From Galerina marginata (taxonomy: Eukaryota > Basidiomycota > Agaricomycetes > Agaricales > Galerinaceae), in NCBI GenBank assembly GCA_023014335.1, contig JAECYW010000003.1, positions 186,001 to 250,000 of the forward strand: a stretch of DNA of 64,000 bases, written 5' to 3'. The notes beneath the pieces were generated by a model. It did not search any database and was not told where the DNA came from. It saw nothing but the letters and a program-made list of their open reading frames with translations. This document shows, piece after piece, positions 44,408 to 55,496 of this stretch. Both the position numbers and the translations under genes were made by a program. Within the stretch, counting starts at the first letter, position 1; each line of letters begins with the position of its first letter.

Positions 44408-46914
44408 ATGCCTGAATATCGCGAATGCCTAGCTCACTTTCTCTTTCTCTTATGGTTTCTTCAATACTGTCAACAGAAAGGTTTTGATCTCCATGTTCTT
44501 GGGCTCTGGACCGACAAAACTTATGGGAAGAATGCAAAGAAGCCTAAAAAAACAGACCTTGTTTTTAAGCTTAATCACAGTTCTAATGAGAAGCGAGGAA
44601 ATGCTGGTAATCAGGGCTCTCTTTGGCCTCCAATGTGGAAAAAGGGCAAAAATAATGCGAATCCTCCCTCTATCAATCAGCTGGAATGGCAAGGCGTACG
44701 AACAACAGCCAGGGCTATCATATTAAACTTTGGCATCCTCCACTTCCAGGTAGGCAATGAGCATTACCTGCAAAAACTTTCCTTCCTTATTTTACCGCAC
44801 ATAGCTCGCATACCTTACGCACACATCTGTGCAATGTTTCAACAAGTCCACTTGGGACAATGTTGTCAGGAAAACACCCACAGCTACCCGCGGATACCGC
44901 ATTGCCCTCGCATTCGAGTTCAACGACTACGTCGTGGCATTTCTATCGATTGACCAGCTTATTCAGGTGTTGTAATACGTTCGCTTGATGCCTGGAAAAT
45001 TAACCAATCAATTTTCTAGCCTTTGTGGGTCAAAACTGAAAGTGAATTACCTTCGCCACCTGTCGATGTCTACTCTTCGTATTCCCAATTTCTGGCCGAG
45101 GTTGCAAATTGGATTCAAAAACGTTTGCATCAGGCCCGATCTGGTTATGCTTGTGAAGCGATTCGGAAACACGGAAGATTAGTGTTTGGAGGAGTCGGGA
45201 TTTACACTGTGTGCGAGCTGTTTTTTGATGCAGGTATGTGTATGCCTTGATTTTCAACGATTCTGTTGACCCACTAGGATAACTTTAACGCGCAGGCCTT
45301 TCACCATTTCTAACCGAGAAAGAGTTATTCGATTGTCCATCTCGAACTGCAAGGCTATGCGAAGCATTCTGGGCCTTCGCCCACAAGTCGCATCATGAAT
45401 TAATGTAAGATTGAGCGACAATTCTTATTCTTGTAATCCCATTGTTCTTTCGTAGAGTGCTTTTGAAATCAGCAATGGTCGATGGTATCATTGCTCCTAC
45501 TCGTGAACAGCGGGAAAGATATTCAACTTGGCTTCACATATACGGAAAAAGTAGGGCGAAAATTACAACGCGGATGGCAGAATTTCTGGACAAGTATAAT
45601 GTAAGCTAGTTTTCTCAAGACAGTTACGGTTGCTAAGTCTGTATTATAGGAGGTTTTCGATCACCAGAGTGCATCGGAAATCTGGTGCAGGAACTCAATT
45701 ACTGGGTGGCCTGACGTTTTTGAGCCAGATCTGATCCAAGTTGCTCTAACAGACGCTTCCAAGGAAATAAAACTCGGCCATTTAGTATTCGGCAAGGAGC
45801 AATGGATTGCGCTCGGTGAATCTATTCCAGATACCGATGACCCGCTAACAGCTTTCTATCGCACATTGGGTGCTTAATACAGCTTTTATCATTGTTTGTG
45901 TACATATCTGACCAATAATTTTATTTCTAGGAGCACTTGATCACGACACGCACCTTGGACAGTACAACAATTTATTTTCCAATGAAGATTCCTCCCGAAG
46001 GAAGATAAAGGAGTCATTTACGTATCGAATAAATGACAAGAAGCAGGTTTGGTCCTTGACGAGAGCATTTCCGAACAACTGCTTTGCAGATGAGGATATG
46101 ATACCGTATGTTTATCACAAGATATATCCAAGTTACTAAGGCTTATGTATTTTACAGTGACCCGCTTGTGCAAGAAATCACGGGGAAAAAGAGAGAAGAT
46201 ATGCTTTTCAAGACAATCGTAAACAGTCAAAAAGATGTTGCGGTCGGTCCCCTCGAGTATTGCGGGAATGGTATTGTGATTCGCACAACACACAGGAAAA
46301 AAAGGTGGCACCCCTTTTCTTGCATTTTTTCAGGACTGATACCTCATACTACTAGAGCTTCTGCAGTCCGGGCCACTCGACAGGAAATCCTGTTGCAACC
46401 ATCTACTGGAAGCAGCAAGTTCCGTCTCGGCTACTTCTCTCCACAGAAACGTCGGCGCTCATCCTCGACAGCTGAGACACCTGGTCCTGATTTTATTTCA
46501 TCTGCTGGAAACACCTCAGCAGAGGAAAGTTCTCAATCGCCGGACTCTGAGAGCTTTCCAGTTTCACGATGGAATCGTCACAAGGCATCTTCGTCAGCCG
46601 ATGATGTGTTGAGTGATGATCCTGAACTGGATGTTCCGTCCTCTCCATCAGTTTCAGCAACTTCCACAATTTCTACCGATTATATTTCATCATCTGACGC
46701 ATTATCAGATATGTCATCTGGCCCAGAGACTACATTGCAAGCTCCACGGAAAAAGAAGAAGACCAGGCATATATCAGCAGACAAGGCTCTCGTACTTGAG
46801 AGCATGCCACAACCAGACATTGGGGAACCGTCCTCCTCTTCCTCAAGGGTAACAAGGCAGAGAAAAGAGGTAAGTTATGCCCGGAAGAAGCGCCAGTACA
46901 CAAAGAAACAGTAG
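44408..46914 (+). CDS. Unknown protein of the TIR element, basic C-terminal tail
   Basis: Eight exons can be joined in phase: to 44749, 44805-44966, 45020-45233, 45296-45404, 45456-45600, 45650-45869, 45931-46105 and 46158-46914, about 700 residues. The start is uncertain; ATG 44408 is in frame, but an acceptor at 44475 could mean an upstream exon. Recognisable stretches are RGYRIALAFEFNDYVVAFLS, SYSQFLAEVANWIQKRLHQA and SRTARLCEAFWAFAHKSHHE. The C-terminal third is rich in Ser/Pro/Asp, with basic patches (PRKKKKTRH, ARKKRQYTKKQ) that look like nuclear localisation signals. I know no domain. Its place inside the element, beside a transposase-like gene, suggests a role in transposition or DNA binding, which is inference. 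Confidence 0.62.
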
Positions 46915-47117
46915 TATACGTTGAAATATCTGTTTCCCTTGGATTTTTGTCAGAGATTTACGTTTTCAATCAATGGTAGCAGTAACTTGAAACTGGTCCT
47001 AGTATTTATTGAGCTTTATATGAGGTTATATAACTTCAGATCTAGACTAGAGTGGGGGTTTTATGCTACGTTTAATATGAATCATTTTTTCTAACGATAA
47101 TCCTAGACACTGAAATA

Positions 47118-49979
47118 TTATTCTTCATCTGAGTCGTATGCGATGGGTAGGAGTAATTTCTTGTCCTTGCCCTTCGATTTCTTGGTGCCCTTTGACTTCT
47201 TGACATTGGCTGCAGATTCTCCTTTCTTTGCAATTTCAGATGGGCCTTTGAGTTCGAACCATTGACAGTACTTGTTGCACCTGTGCTGGATGGGAAATTG
47301 ATCGAACGCCTCACCAAGATTCCCATCACCGAAGAGGTTATTTCCAAGTTGTCTAATTGATCATGATGTCAGGTAACGTAGAGCATGAATAACATTGAAC
47401 ATACGGCGCAGTCAGAATTTGTGGATCGGTCAGACAGGTGCCTACGCCTTAAGCAACGGTGAGAAGGTAGGATAGAGAAATGAGTCGCATACTGCACCTT
47501 GAAAGTCTGAGACATAAGCTACACCTCCTGTAATGGCATACTGAACGTGTTGAATGAACATCAGAAATTCAGCTTCCTGATAACCAGGGTCGTCGGGCGA
47601 GAGATCAGAGACTGCGCTTGCATTATGCAGGTATTTGACAAAGTCTGTCTTCACGTCTGGGAGGACCTCTTCTAACAGATACACAGCACGATTGGTTGTT
47701 GGTGAAGGACCTGCATTATCGAGAGGTTTTTGTGCGATGGCCATTCCAGCAGCAACAAATCGAAATTCGAGAATTTCAAATGGTGGAGGGACTTGAGATG
47801 GGTGTAAGACCATGAAACCGGACATAAAATCGTATGCGACCTTCAAAAGGGAGTTGGCCCAGACAAGCAGTTTGCATTCCTCGAAGATGGCGACTTCTTC
47901 TTCGGCATAAGCCAGCCTGGCGATCCCACCACGAGTGCCTCGCTTTTCTCGATATGGACGTTTGAGAGCCACAGACACACTCCGCCCCTTCTCGCTCTGG
48001 TTGGAAGATCGTTGAACAATCTTACCCAATCCAAAAAAAGGAAAGTGCAATGAGCTTTTGAAGGTCAACCGAGCGAGCATGGTGGTTTTGAATGAGCCGA
48101 CGCCAAGATATTCCTCTGGTCGTGGGTCATACCGAATTTGGGCATCGAAGACCTCTGCATCCGGGCCTAGCATGTCTTGTCGTAGTTTGGTGGGTTCGGC
48201 AATTAGCTCCGCAAATGTGTATTGCGGGAGATCATGAAAGTTGATCTGCTCAAAAACATAAGGACCTGAGAGTTAGGTAAGTATATGTAAATCACGATAC
48301 ATCATGAACGGCAACATACTGCTTTTTAAGTTTTTATCGCTTGACTTAACCCCTCCTTCAAGCAAACCCTGGCGTATGGCTGCGAAATCCATTGGAAGAA
48401 ACGGGGTGTGGACCTTTGAGGCTGTAGCAGCGGCCCGAGCCAACGAAACCTTCGTATTGGCAAAATGCCCCCTTGTCACGGTTGCAATGGTGGTGGTAGA
48501 CCGAACTTTGTTCATATCCTCTGTTTCTTTGGTGCTATCGTCCTTATCTCCACCGTCCGACTTGCCACTCCCATCATCTTCATCACCACTCGCAGTGCCG
48601 ACATCGCCACTTGCATCGCCATCATCTGCGCTCTTCATGAAACTGTCTTCGTCACTATCCTCCACAGTGGAGGTAGCATCGTGATCTGAGTCACCGGCCA
48701 TACTAGTTGGTGGGATTTTTGGCCAGGAGTCCTTCCGAGCGGCCTTGAGGGGACCTTCTTTGCTGACACTAGATATAGTGGCCTTTCGTTTCGAACGGGG
48801 GCCACCAGAGAGTGTAGCTGCAGGTGCAGAGGAATTGTCAGCTGGGCAACTCGGGCGAGAGTGGCTATTGTAGATCTACAAAAGTAAAAAAAAACCATTT
48901 AGAATCGGAACCAAACCAAGATGATTTTAGAACTAACCTCAGCGTCTTTCATGTCTTCAACTTGCTTCCAGACATTGGCGTTAAAGACCAGGCCAAAAAC
49001 AGGTGGCTTCATATTGGCCGGCATAGAAAAGACAAGACCGCCTTCTTTTTTGCGTGGGTGGGGTTTGAGAAATGAATTTCCAAAGTAGGAATTGTCGGAT
49101 TGGGGATCGAGTTTTATCCAGCCTCCATTCGACGATTCTCGAACAACCATGTTGGTAATGTCGACTGGAACTGGGCCACAGTATTCAAGAAGGGGTTGGT
49201 GTAAAGTCTGGTGGATTAAACCACACAGAGCGCGAGTTGTGATATCCGAACTGACGCGTAAACCTTCTTTTATACCCTTTATACAAAGTAAGATTTCTTG
49301 AAATTATTGAGGATCTAATCACTCACATCAACAATGCACGGTTGCCCTTTGGAATTGAAAGTCGGTGCATAGGCGTAAAGGTTGATTTTCACCATCCCAA
49401 TCTGACTTGCATTGAGGCCTTTGAAAGAGAGTTGGGACCATACTGAAGTCTGATGAGCGTGCTCGCTATGGCTTGCAGAGTATCCTGTGACAGGAGGATA
49501 TCGCTGCTGTGAAATAGTTGGAGCCGGCATGGCTGTCACACGCCCGCCTGGAGCATGTCCTCCTAATCGTTTATGTAAATATAACATAATATATTTAAGG
49601 ATGTGATGAGAACCAACCTTGTCTCTGCGACTCATTCACGTTCTGCCGCATGGTCGGAAAGTCAAGGGGCGGGATTGGAACGCGACTGTCTGTGCCAGCA
49701 TTTCGCATCTCTGAAAGCAATCCAGGCGATTGTATGAGAATAATAAAATCGGCTGATAAAAAGCTTGGGCATACTGGTGTGAGTAGCATTTACCAGCTTT
49801 GCAGCTGCCTCCTTTTCATCGTAATACTTTGCACAGGAAAAACAGACATATTTTATATGGTTCGTGATGTCTTCTTTGGCGATACGAGGCTCTCCAGGCC
49901 TGATGATCTTTCCGCAGGTCAACCTTTCGCATGGGACTGCACGAGTGGCCACAGCATTTTCTGTGAATTGAAGGGGCAT
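47118..49979 (-). CDS. Zinc-finger plus alpha-type protein kinase
   Basis: Multi-exon gene from ATG 49977-49979 to stop 47118-47120. The N-terminus has a cysteine module (CERLTCGKIIRPGEP, then VCFSCAKYY). A middle region has an FNANVWKQVEDMKD block and an acidic Ser/Asp-rich linker. The C-terminal alpha-kinase domain follows: YLGVGSFKTTMLARL (nucleotide-binding side), VALKRPYREKRG, then EAEFLMFIQHVQYAITGGV, then YVSDFQGVGTCLTDPQILTA with the DxQG-type catalytic motif. It ends with NNLFGDGNLGEAFDQFPIQH and HRCNKYCQWFEL, the His/Cys zinc module that closes the fold in this family (MHCK/eEF2 kinase type). A lysine-rich tail follows. Key motifs are present, so activity is plausible. It lies inside the TIR element, convergent with the gene at 44408-46914 and divergent from the integrase-fold gene. 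Confidence 0.87.
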
Positions 49980-50176
49980 GGCATAAATGCTAGAACGGAA
50001 GAAGGGGAGAAGAACCTGAAAGAAACTTCAGAGAAACGAACAGATTAATAATCAGATTTGCACTTGATTTTTGGTCAGAGAGCGGGACATATAATCGGTG
50101 ATTGATGCGCCATGGCTGCCCGGTCATTTCTTTGACACTGCCAGTAACGTCGTTCATTGTGAAGCAGCTGTAAAGA

Positions 50177-52154
50177 ATGCCTAATCAGCATAAGCCCCTT
50201 CGTATGTGCATTTATTATTTAAATGTCCCTATTATTGACAGATTTCTAAATGCAGCCCCAATTGAAGACATCGAACCACACATCCGCCGCTTATGGAGCA
50301 TGCGCAAAAATGACAAGGAAATTGTCAGGATTCTAGTGGAGGATCACATTGATACTGATAAATATGGCCTTGGGTATGCCTTCTATTTCATTTCTACGAT
50401 CTCCATTTCTGAGCCGTGTTATAGTCTCAACTCATTTCGTAAAATTCGTCAGAAACTCAGTTTGGAACGGTCAAGACGGTCGCATAACACAGTGGAGAGT
50501 ATCCGCGAGGATGTTCAGGCGCTCAGGAAGCTCTTCCCTCTTGCAGGTCTTAAAGACATGACATCCCTTCTCTTTCATGAACGGGGAAAGTCTGTTGAAC
50601 GGTAGGTTACTATGGCTATCGCTCACTCTTGGCAATTTTCTGAATCCCTGACAGAAGTGTGCTTGTTGAATACTTTGCGGTTTACGAATCCGATCTGGTC
50701 AAGCAGAGGAAGGCTCGAAGGCTCAAAAGGCGTCGCTTTTGGGCAGCTGGCATCAATGATTTGATCGCTGTTGATCAGCACGACAAATGGAAGCGATTTG
50801 GCCTGGCCCTCCATGTTGGTGAAGACCCGTTTTGCGGAGTGATTCATTGGCTCAGGATTTGGCATAACAACAACAACCCAAAACTTGTGCTTTCATATTA
50901 CTTGGATTGGGCAGATGACTTTGGATGTGAGTCGTTGATTGTACTTTATTTACTCTCCAATGCCAACTTACTGATTTATACATCGGGTCTAGACATCCCG
51001 CTGATCACCCAAAGTGATTTGGGATCCGAAAACTATGGCATTGCAAATGCCCAGAGCATCTTACGCCAGTGGCATGACCCCCGTCTCGAAGGAACAGTTC
51101 AACACCGATGGATGCGAAGTAAGAAGAACGTCAAGCCAGAAATAGCTTGGTCCCAGTTTAGGCGCCGCTTTACACCGGGTTTCGAAGCCGTTCTTCAGGA
51201 AGGTGTTACAGCTGGGTGGTATGATACTACGCAACCCCTTGACGTGTGAGTCCATATGCTATCCAGAGAAGAAATTGTTATTGACCTGGTGATTTCAGCC
51301 TTGTCTTTCGTTGGCTATTTATTCCATGGCTGCAGGTGGAGATTAACGCCTACGTACTTAGGGTGAACAATACCCGAAAGCGAGCAGACCGCAATAAAGT
51401 ACTTCCCCATGGTCCTCCTAACGATATATTTAACTCGCCAGATCGTTATGGTTGCCTGGACTTTAAGGTAAGTGTTCTTTATGAAGCTCAACGTTAACAC
51501 TAACTTGCTCAAAGGTCAAGGTTCAGCCAGAGGCCCTCCAGTACGTTCGAGAGAAATTTGCTCCATCATCAGACCCGGTCTTTGAGCTTGTTCCACCAAT
51601 TTTTGCTCAGTATGCCGGGCAGGCATATGAGGAAATGGGGAAGCCTGCACTGAATTCAGCAAATATCTGGCATGTTTACCGTGAAGTTCTTCATAGGATT
51701 CAATCTATCACGACTTCCGAGTCTGAGTCAGATAGTGGCCATGCAAATCCGGAGTCGGATACCGGCAATAGACATCAGGATTATACAGATGCTGTGGATG
51801 AATGGCAAGTTTCGGAGAGTTTATTGGATTGCACACCTGATGTTCCATATCCTTTAATTGAGGGGCGCGATCTCTTCGAATCAGATAAAGGTTTTCAATA
51901 TCTCGGTGGCGTAAACGAAGGTCGAGGACTAGGTAAGCAGTTTTATATCAACTCTTTGCTCTATATTTTTAGTAAACTACCTGGCAGATGCTGAGTTAGA
52001 GGGAACACTTGATGAGCTGGAGGAGGACGGTGAATTTGAGGCATGTGAGCTCGAACCTGAAGTGGCATGCGAGCTAGAACCTGAAGTGTCAGGTCTTGTC
52101 TTTTCAGAGGATGAGGAGGATATGGTAGAATCAGAGGACAGACATGATTGGTAG
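50177..52154 (+). CDS. Integrase-core (DDE) protein, probable transposase of the TIR element
   Basis: Seven exons join in phase (50177-50373, 50425-50601, 50655-50926, 50993-51245, 51299-51467, 51515-51932, 51973-52154) to give 555 residues. An N-terminal helical region with RRLWSMRKNDKEIVRILVED looks like a helix-turn-helix. The integrase-like RNase-H core shows AVDQHDKWKRFGLALHVGED (Asp near 165), LITQSDLGSENYGIANAQS (Asp near 224) and KKNVKPEIAWSQFRRRF (Glu near 265). The spacing of about 40 between the second Asp and the Glu is close to the retroviral/Ginger-type D-D35E. The C-terminus is acidic, with a repeated ELEPEVxCELEPEVS element. Homologs of this type are numerous in mushroom genomes. 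It is the best candidate to mobilise the element. Confidence 0.82.
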
Positions 52155-52344
52155 TTTGAAATATGTCCTCTCTCCAGCCTTTCCAAAGTTTTTTCGTCAT
52201 GAACGAGTAAATGCTTTTTCAATAGTTTGCTCAGGCTTGCTGCTTCAGCAAAGCGACTCAACTTCACAAAGTTATATGTGATATACTCCCACTAAGCTCT
52301 CTGATGATTGCAAAACCCAGCTCCTGTCTTTCAGTAGTAATAGA

Positions 52345-53300
52345 TATATATCTATGCAGTCCTGTATAATACTGCTTGCCTGGACATAAGCTGTGGTGTG
52401 AATGAGTTGCCCTTGGGCAAAATCGTAATGCCTCAGATTCCAGACATTAAATACCTTTGCTCCAAGAGATCCGATGGTCTAAAAAAATTATTCAGAACCG
52501 TCTAATACCCTCAAATAGTCTATATACAAAGTCCTGTATAATACTGGTTGCCTGGGCATGAGCTGTGATGTGAATTAGTCGTCCTCAGGCAAAGTCAGTA
52601 ATTAGTTTCTCACAGTCTCAGATGCTACAACACATGAAATACCTTTGCTCCAAGAGATCCGACGGTCTAAAGAAATTATTCAGAGCCTTCTTATACCTTC
52701 AAGTAGTCTATATATGAAGTCCTGTATAATACTGGTTGCCTGGGCATGAGCTGTGATGTGAATTAGTCGTCCTCAGTAATTAGTTTCTCACAGTCTCAGA
52801 TGCTACAACACATTAAATACCTTTGCTCCAAGAGATCCGACGGTCTAAAAAAATTATTCAGAGCCTTCTAATACCTTCAAGTAGTCCATATACAAAGTCC
52901 TGTATAATACTGGTTGCCTGGGCACGAGCTGTGATGTGAATTAGCCGTCCTCAGGCCAAGTCAGCAATCAGCTTCTCATGGTCTCAGATGCTATGCATTA
53001 AATACCTTTGCTCTAGGAGCTCCGACGGTCTAAAAAATTTATTCAGAGCCCTCTAATACTGTCAAGAAGTCTACCAACCAAGTCCTGTATAATACTGGTT
53101 GCCTGGGCATAACTTGTAGCATGAATTAGCGGCTCACTTGTATACTTCTCCTGGTGCTTGAATCTTGATAAAATACGGAATAGAATATCATTTCTACAAG
53201 TTGTCTGACAGTCAAACTATTTGGCCTGAGGACATCCCAAAACATTGGAGGAGCGGTATGTTAAGTTTTGTATAATACTGGTTGCTTGGGCAAAAGCTCG
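52345..53300 (+). repeat. Right subterminal satellite, about six units of ~180 bp
   Basis: The word GTATAATACTG recurs near 52363, 52534, 52723, 52900, 53087 and 53268, with spacings of roughly 171-189 bp. Units also share CTTTGCTCCAAGAGATCCGA, GACGGTCTAAA and ATTATTCAGAGCC. The outer units are more diverged than the inner ones. The same words in reverse orientation lie near the left TIR. Confidence 0.92.
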
Positions 53301-53477
53301 GTAATCAGGTAATCAAGTACTCTAGAATTGCTAATCTTTTATATCATTTTGCAGAATCCTCTCTATTTAATCGCTTCCACCAGAGAAACCAAAGACCGCG
53401 ACGTAAATATCTGGCTGTGGTGGTGTTCGAGGTCCGGCCATCCCAATCCAACCCGTCTATCACAAGCTATGTGTGAA

Positions 53478-53542
53478 ATCACCTTATATGGACTGTTTGG
53501 CAACATCTTTAGAGCATGGTGCTCCGGCTTTCCATAGGTACC
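53478..53542 (-). repeat. Right terminal inverted repeat (65 bp)
   Basis: Begins ATCACCTTATATGG and ends CTTTCCATAGGTACC. It is the exact reverse complement of 43761-43825. Confidence 0.95.
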
Positions 53543-54500
53543 AGCCTTGGCTCAACACGCTGTTGACCAATGTCGGTCCATACGACTGACGGTGTCAGAC
53601 GATGGATGCCATGAGGGGAGGAATTTGAAATGGTGGTGGATATGGCCGAACCCTAACAACCCTCCGCTGCCGATCGGTGCCGATCACCGACCCCTAACAC
53701 TGACCAATGTCCGCCCATGACCGGCAATGTCCACCGATAGTTGGTGATGTCCATCGGTAACCACCGATGTCCGCCAATATTCTTCTAAGTGGCGGGCATA
53801 TAACTCGGCCGATCAGCCTTTTGGGGCTTGTTTCTCACCCTCCCACTCGACAATGACGCCTTTTCCCAGTCTCCAATCTACTACCGAACATACAGTAGCG
53901 TAATAAACCACGGGCTAGCGTGCTATACTTTATTGATGTTGCGGTGATTGTCTTCCTGTCCGCTATCGCCTCCATCCACGTATGAAAGCCGATGAATTCT
54001 AGACATACTCGGGTATTGTCGTTTTGAAAGGTGTCGATCTGAGCGTGACTAGACTTTAAGCTGCTCCAGTCCAGCTCTTTTGATATTCTCAACATTGTAC
54101 AGCATAAATCCAGCAGGTGGGTTCAAACTTAGGACCAACCCTTATTCCGTGCTGCCCTACTCCCTCCTACATTTTTTTGGTAGCCATGGAGCCCGCAGAA
54201 ACACCAAGAAGGGATCGTAAGACACTGACGCCATCCTTTGGCCCTCAGTTTTGTTATCAAAGAATTCCTATGACGTTCAATCTCTACTCTGGCCTACGCG
54301 CTTGTTGAATAACGCGGAAATTTAAGTAAGAAATATTGGGTGTTAGCGTACGTGTCACAGATTAGGACGTGAATCAAATCAATTAATTTGTCTATAAAGT
54401 ATCATGTGATCGTCGTACAAATGCTTCCAATGAAGAGTCGTTAAATCTGGTATTACAGTTCGTGTTTCATGCCTCCATACCCTACGTCGAGTCATTCAAG
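53543..54500. other. Flank of the TIR element; short ATGTCC repeats; copy of an 80-90 bp repeat
   Basis: No gene was found. Around 53690-53780 the word ATGTCC recurs every 15-25 bases in different contexts (for example CAATGTCCGCC, CAATGTCCACC, GATGTCCATCGG). At about 54347-54436 lies the second copy of the repeat described at 26138-26219. Confidence 0.45.
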
Positions 54501-54539
54501 GAAAGCCAAAAATCTGAAGGAAAAGATGATACAACAGTA

Positions 54540-55496
54540 TTAGACGGTAGTTCCCGGGCCCGCAGTAGCCATTGGCGCTGTGCCAGTCGTAGTCGACATC
54601 GGTCCAGCGCCGTTGCCTCTCCTATTGAGATCGCCGTCATATTGATCCCAATGCCAGTTGAGCAGGCGAAGACCGAGTAGCACGCTGCTAAGAGCGAAAA
54701 CGACCCACGCGAATGCAATGGTGGTTTTCTGCAGAGTGCACTCGTTCATAGCGGATCCGCAGGGTCCCAGGGGATGCCAGTTGCGCTGAAAAGGGGAATG
54801 TAAACTCATGTCGATAGGAATATGCAGATGTGGAAATACACGTACTGTGAGGATAACAGCTCCAATGAGAGACATGAGCCAAACAAGGAATAAAGTCCCG
54901 AATTCGATCATCTTGCGCGTGGAACCGACGGCGGTGGATGTGAGGGCGCGAATTCTAATATTTAATGAAGGCAGGTGGCAAACAACATGGGTTAGCTACG
55001 TCTGCTATTGGGGCTCTAATTCGGCTCTTACAGTAGTAACGAAGCAATCAGGGCTATGATTGAGGTGGCGAGTAACTCGTCGACGATTCCTTCTATATTA
55101 TTCGCAATTAAGAATTTGTTTTAGGTAGAAAGTGCAGATCACTACGAACCGGAACTTCCGAGGACATTTCGGGTGAAATGGATACGTCTGGCTGTGAGCC
55201 CAAGAAGGACGGCGGAGCTGGCAAACTGGCGAATATGGGAGCGAATGCATTAGAACAACATGCCGACCATAAAAAAGAATTGGACTACTTACGAGAAGTG
55301 CAGAAAGCACGATGCGAGCAATTCTGTGCCGATGACCGTCATTATGGCTACGGTTATTGACTCCGGAACCAGCAGCATATCCATTATTGTGTTTCATGCT
55401 GGTAAGGGTGGATTTTTTGTGAGGACGCTGGAGTGCGGAAGGTGTTGAAGATGAAGTGGAAGAGTAATTGTCGAACGGTTTAAATGCAGATCGCAT
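54540..55496 (-). CDS. Tetraspan MARVEL-like membrane protein
   Basis: Five exons join exactly in phase (55293-55496, 55150-55225, 55032-55092, 54846-54954, 54540-54785) to give 231 residues starting MRSAFKPFDN. After a polar Ser/His-rich N-terminus come four hydrophobic helices. They are IARIVLSALLFASSAVLLGL, ELLATSIIALIASLLLIRAL, IEFGTLFLVWLMSLIGAVIL and TTIAFAWVVFALSSVLLGLR. The loop between helices 3 and 4 has two cysteines (GPCGSAMNECTL). This topology and the C-to-F/W spacing fit the fungal MARVEL-like family found in plasma-membrane domains, though the match is by pattern only. The C-terminus is a Gly/Thr/Pro-rich cytosolic tail. Confidence 0.72.

Larger units (their letters stand above)
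43761..53542. mobile_element. 9.78-kb TIR element carrying integrase-fold, alpha-kinase and unknown genes
   Basis: The boundaries are two 65-bp inverted repeats that match at every position (43761-43825 and 53478-53542). Just inside, a ~180-bp satellite is arrayed in opposite orientations: about two units on the left and six on the right. Between them are three multi-exon genes with open frames. The integrase-fold protein (50177-52154) is the likely transposase. The alpha-kinase and the 44408-46914 protein are cargo or accessory functions. The outermost six bases (GGTACC) are palindromic and could themselves be a target duplication; beyond them the flanks do not match. Identical TIRs and open genes suggest recent movement. 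Confidence 0.8.

Noticed and set aside
44450..44692. 80-codon minus-strand frame opposite the first exon of the element's unknown gene
   Set aside because: Hydrophobic antisense artefact; the plus strand gives an exon that splices in phase with the next one.
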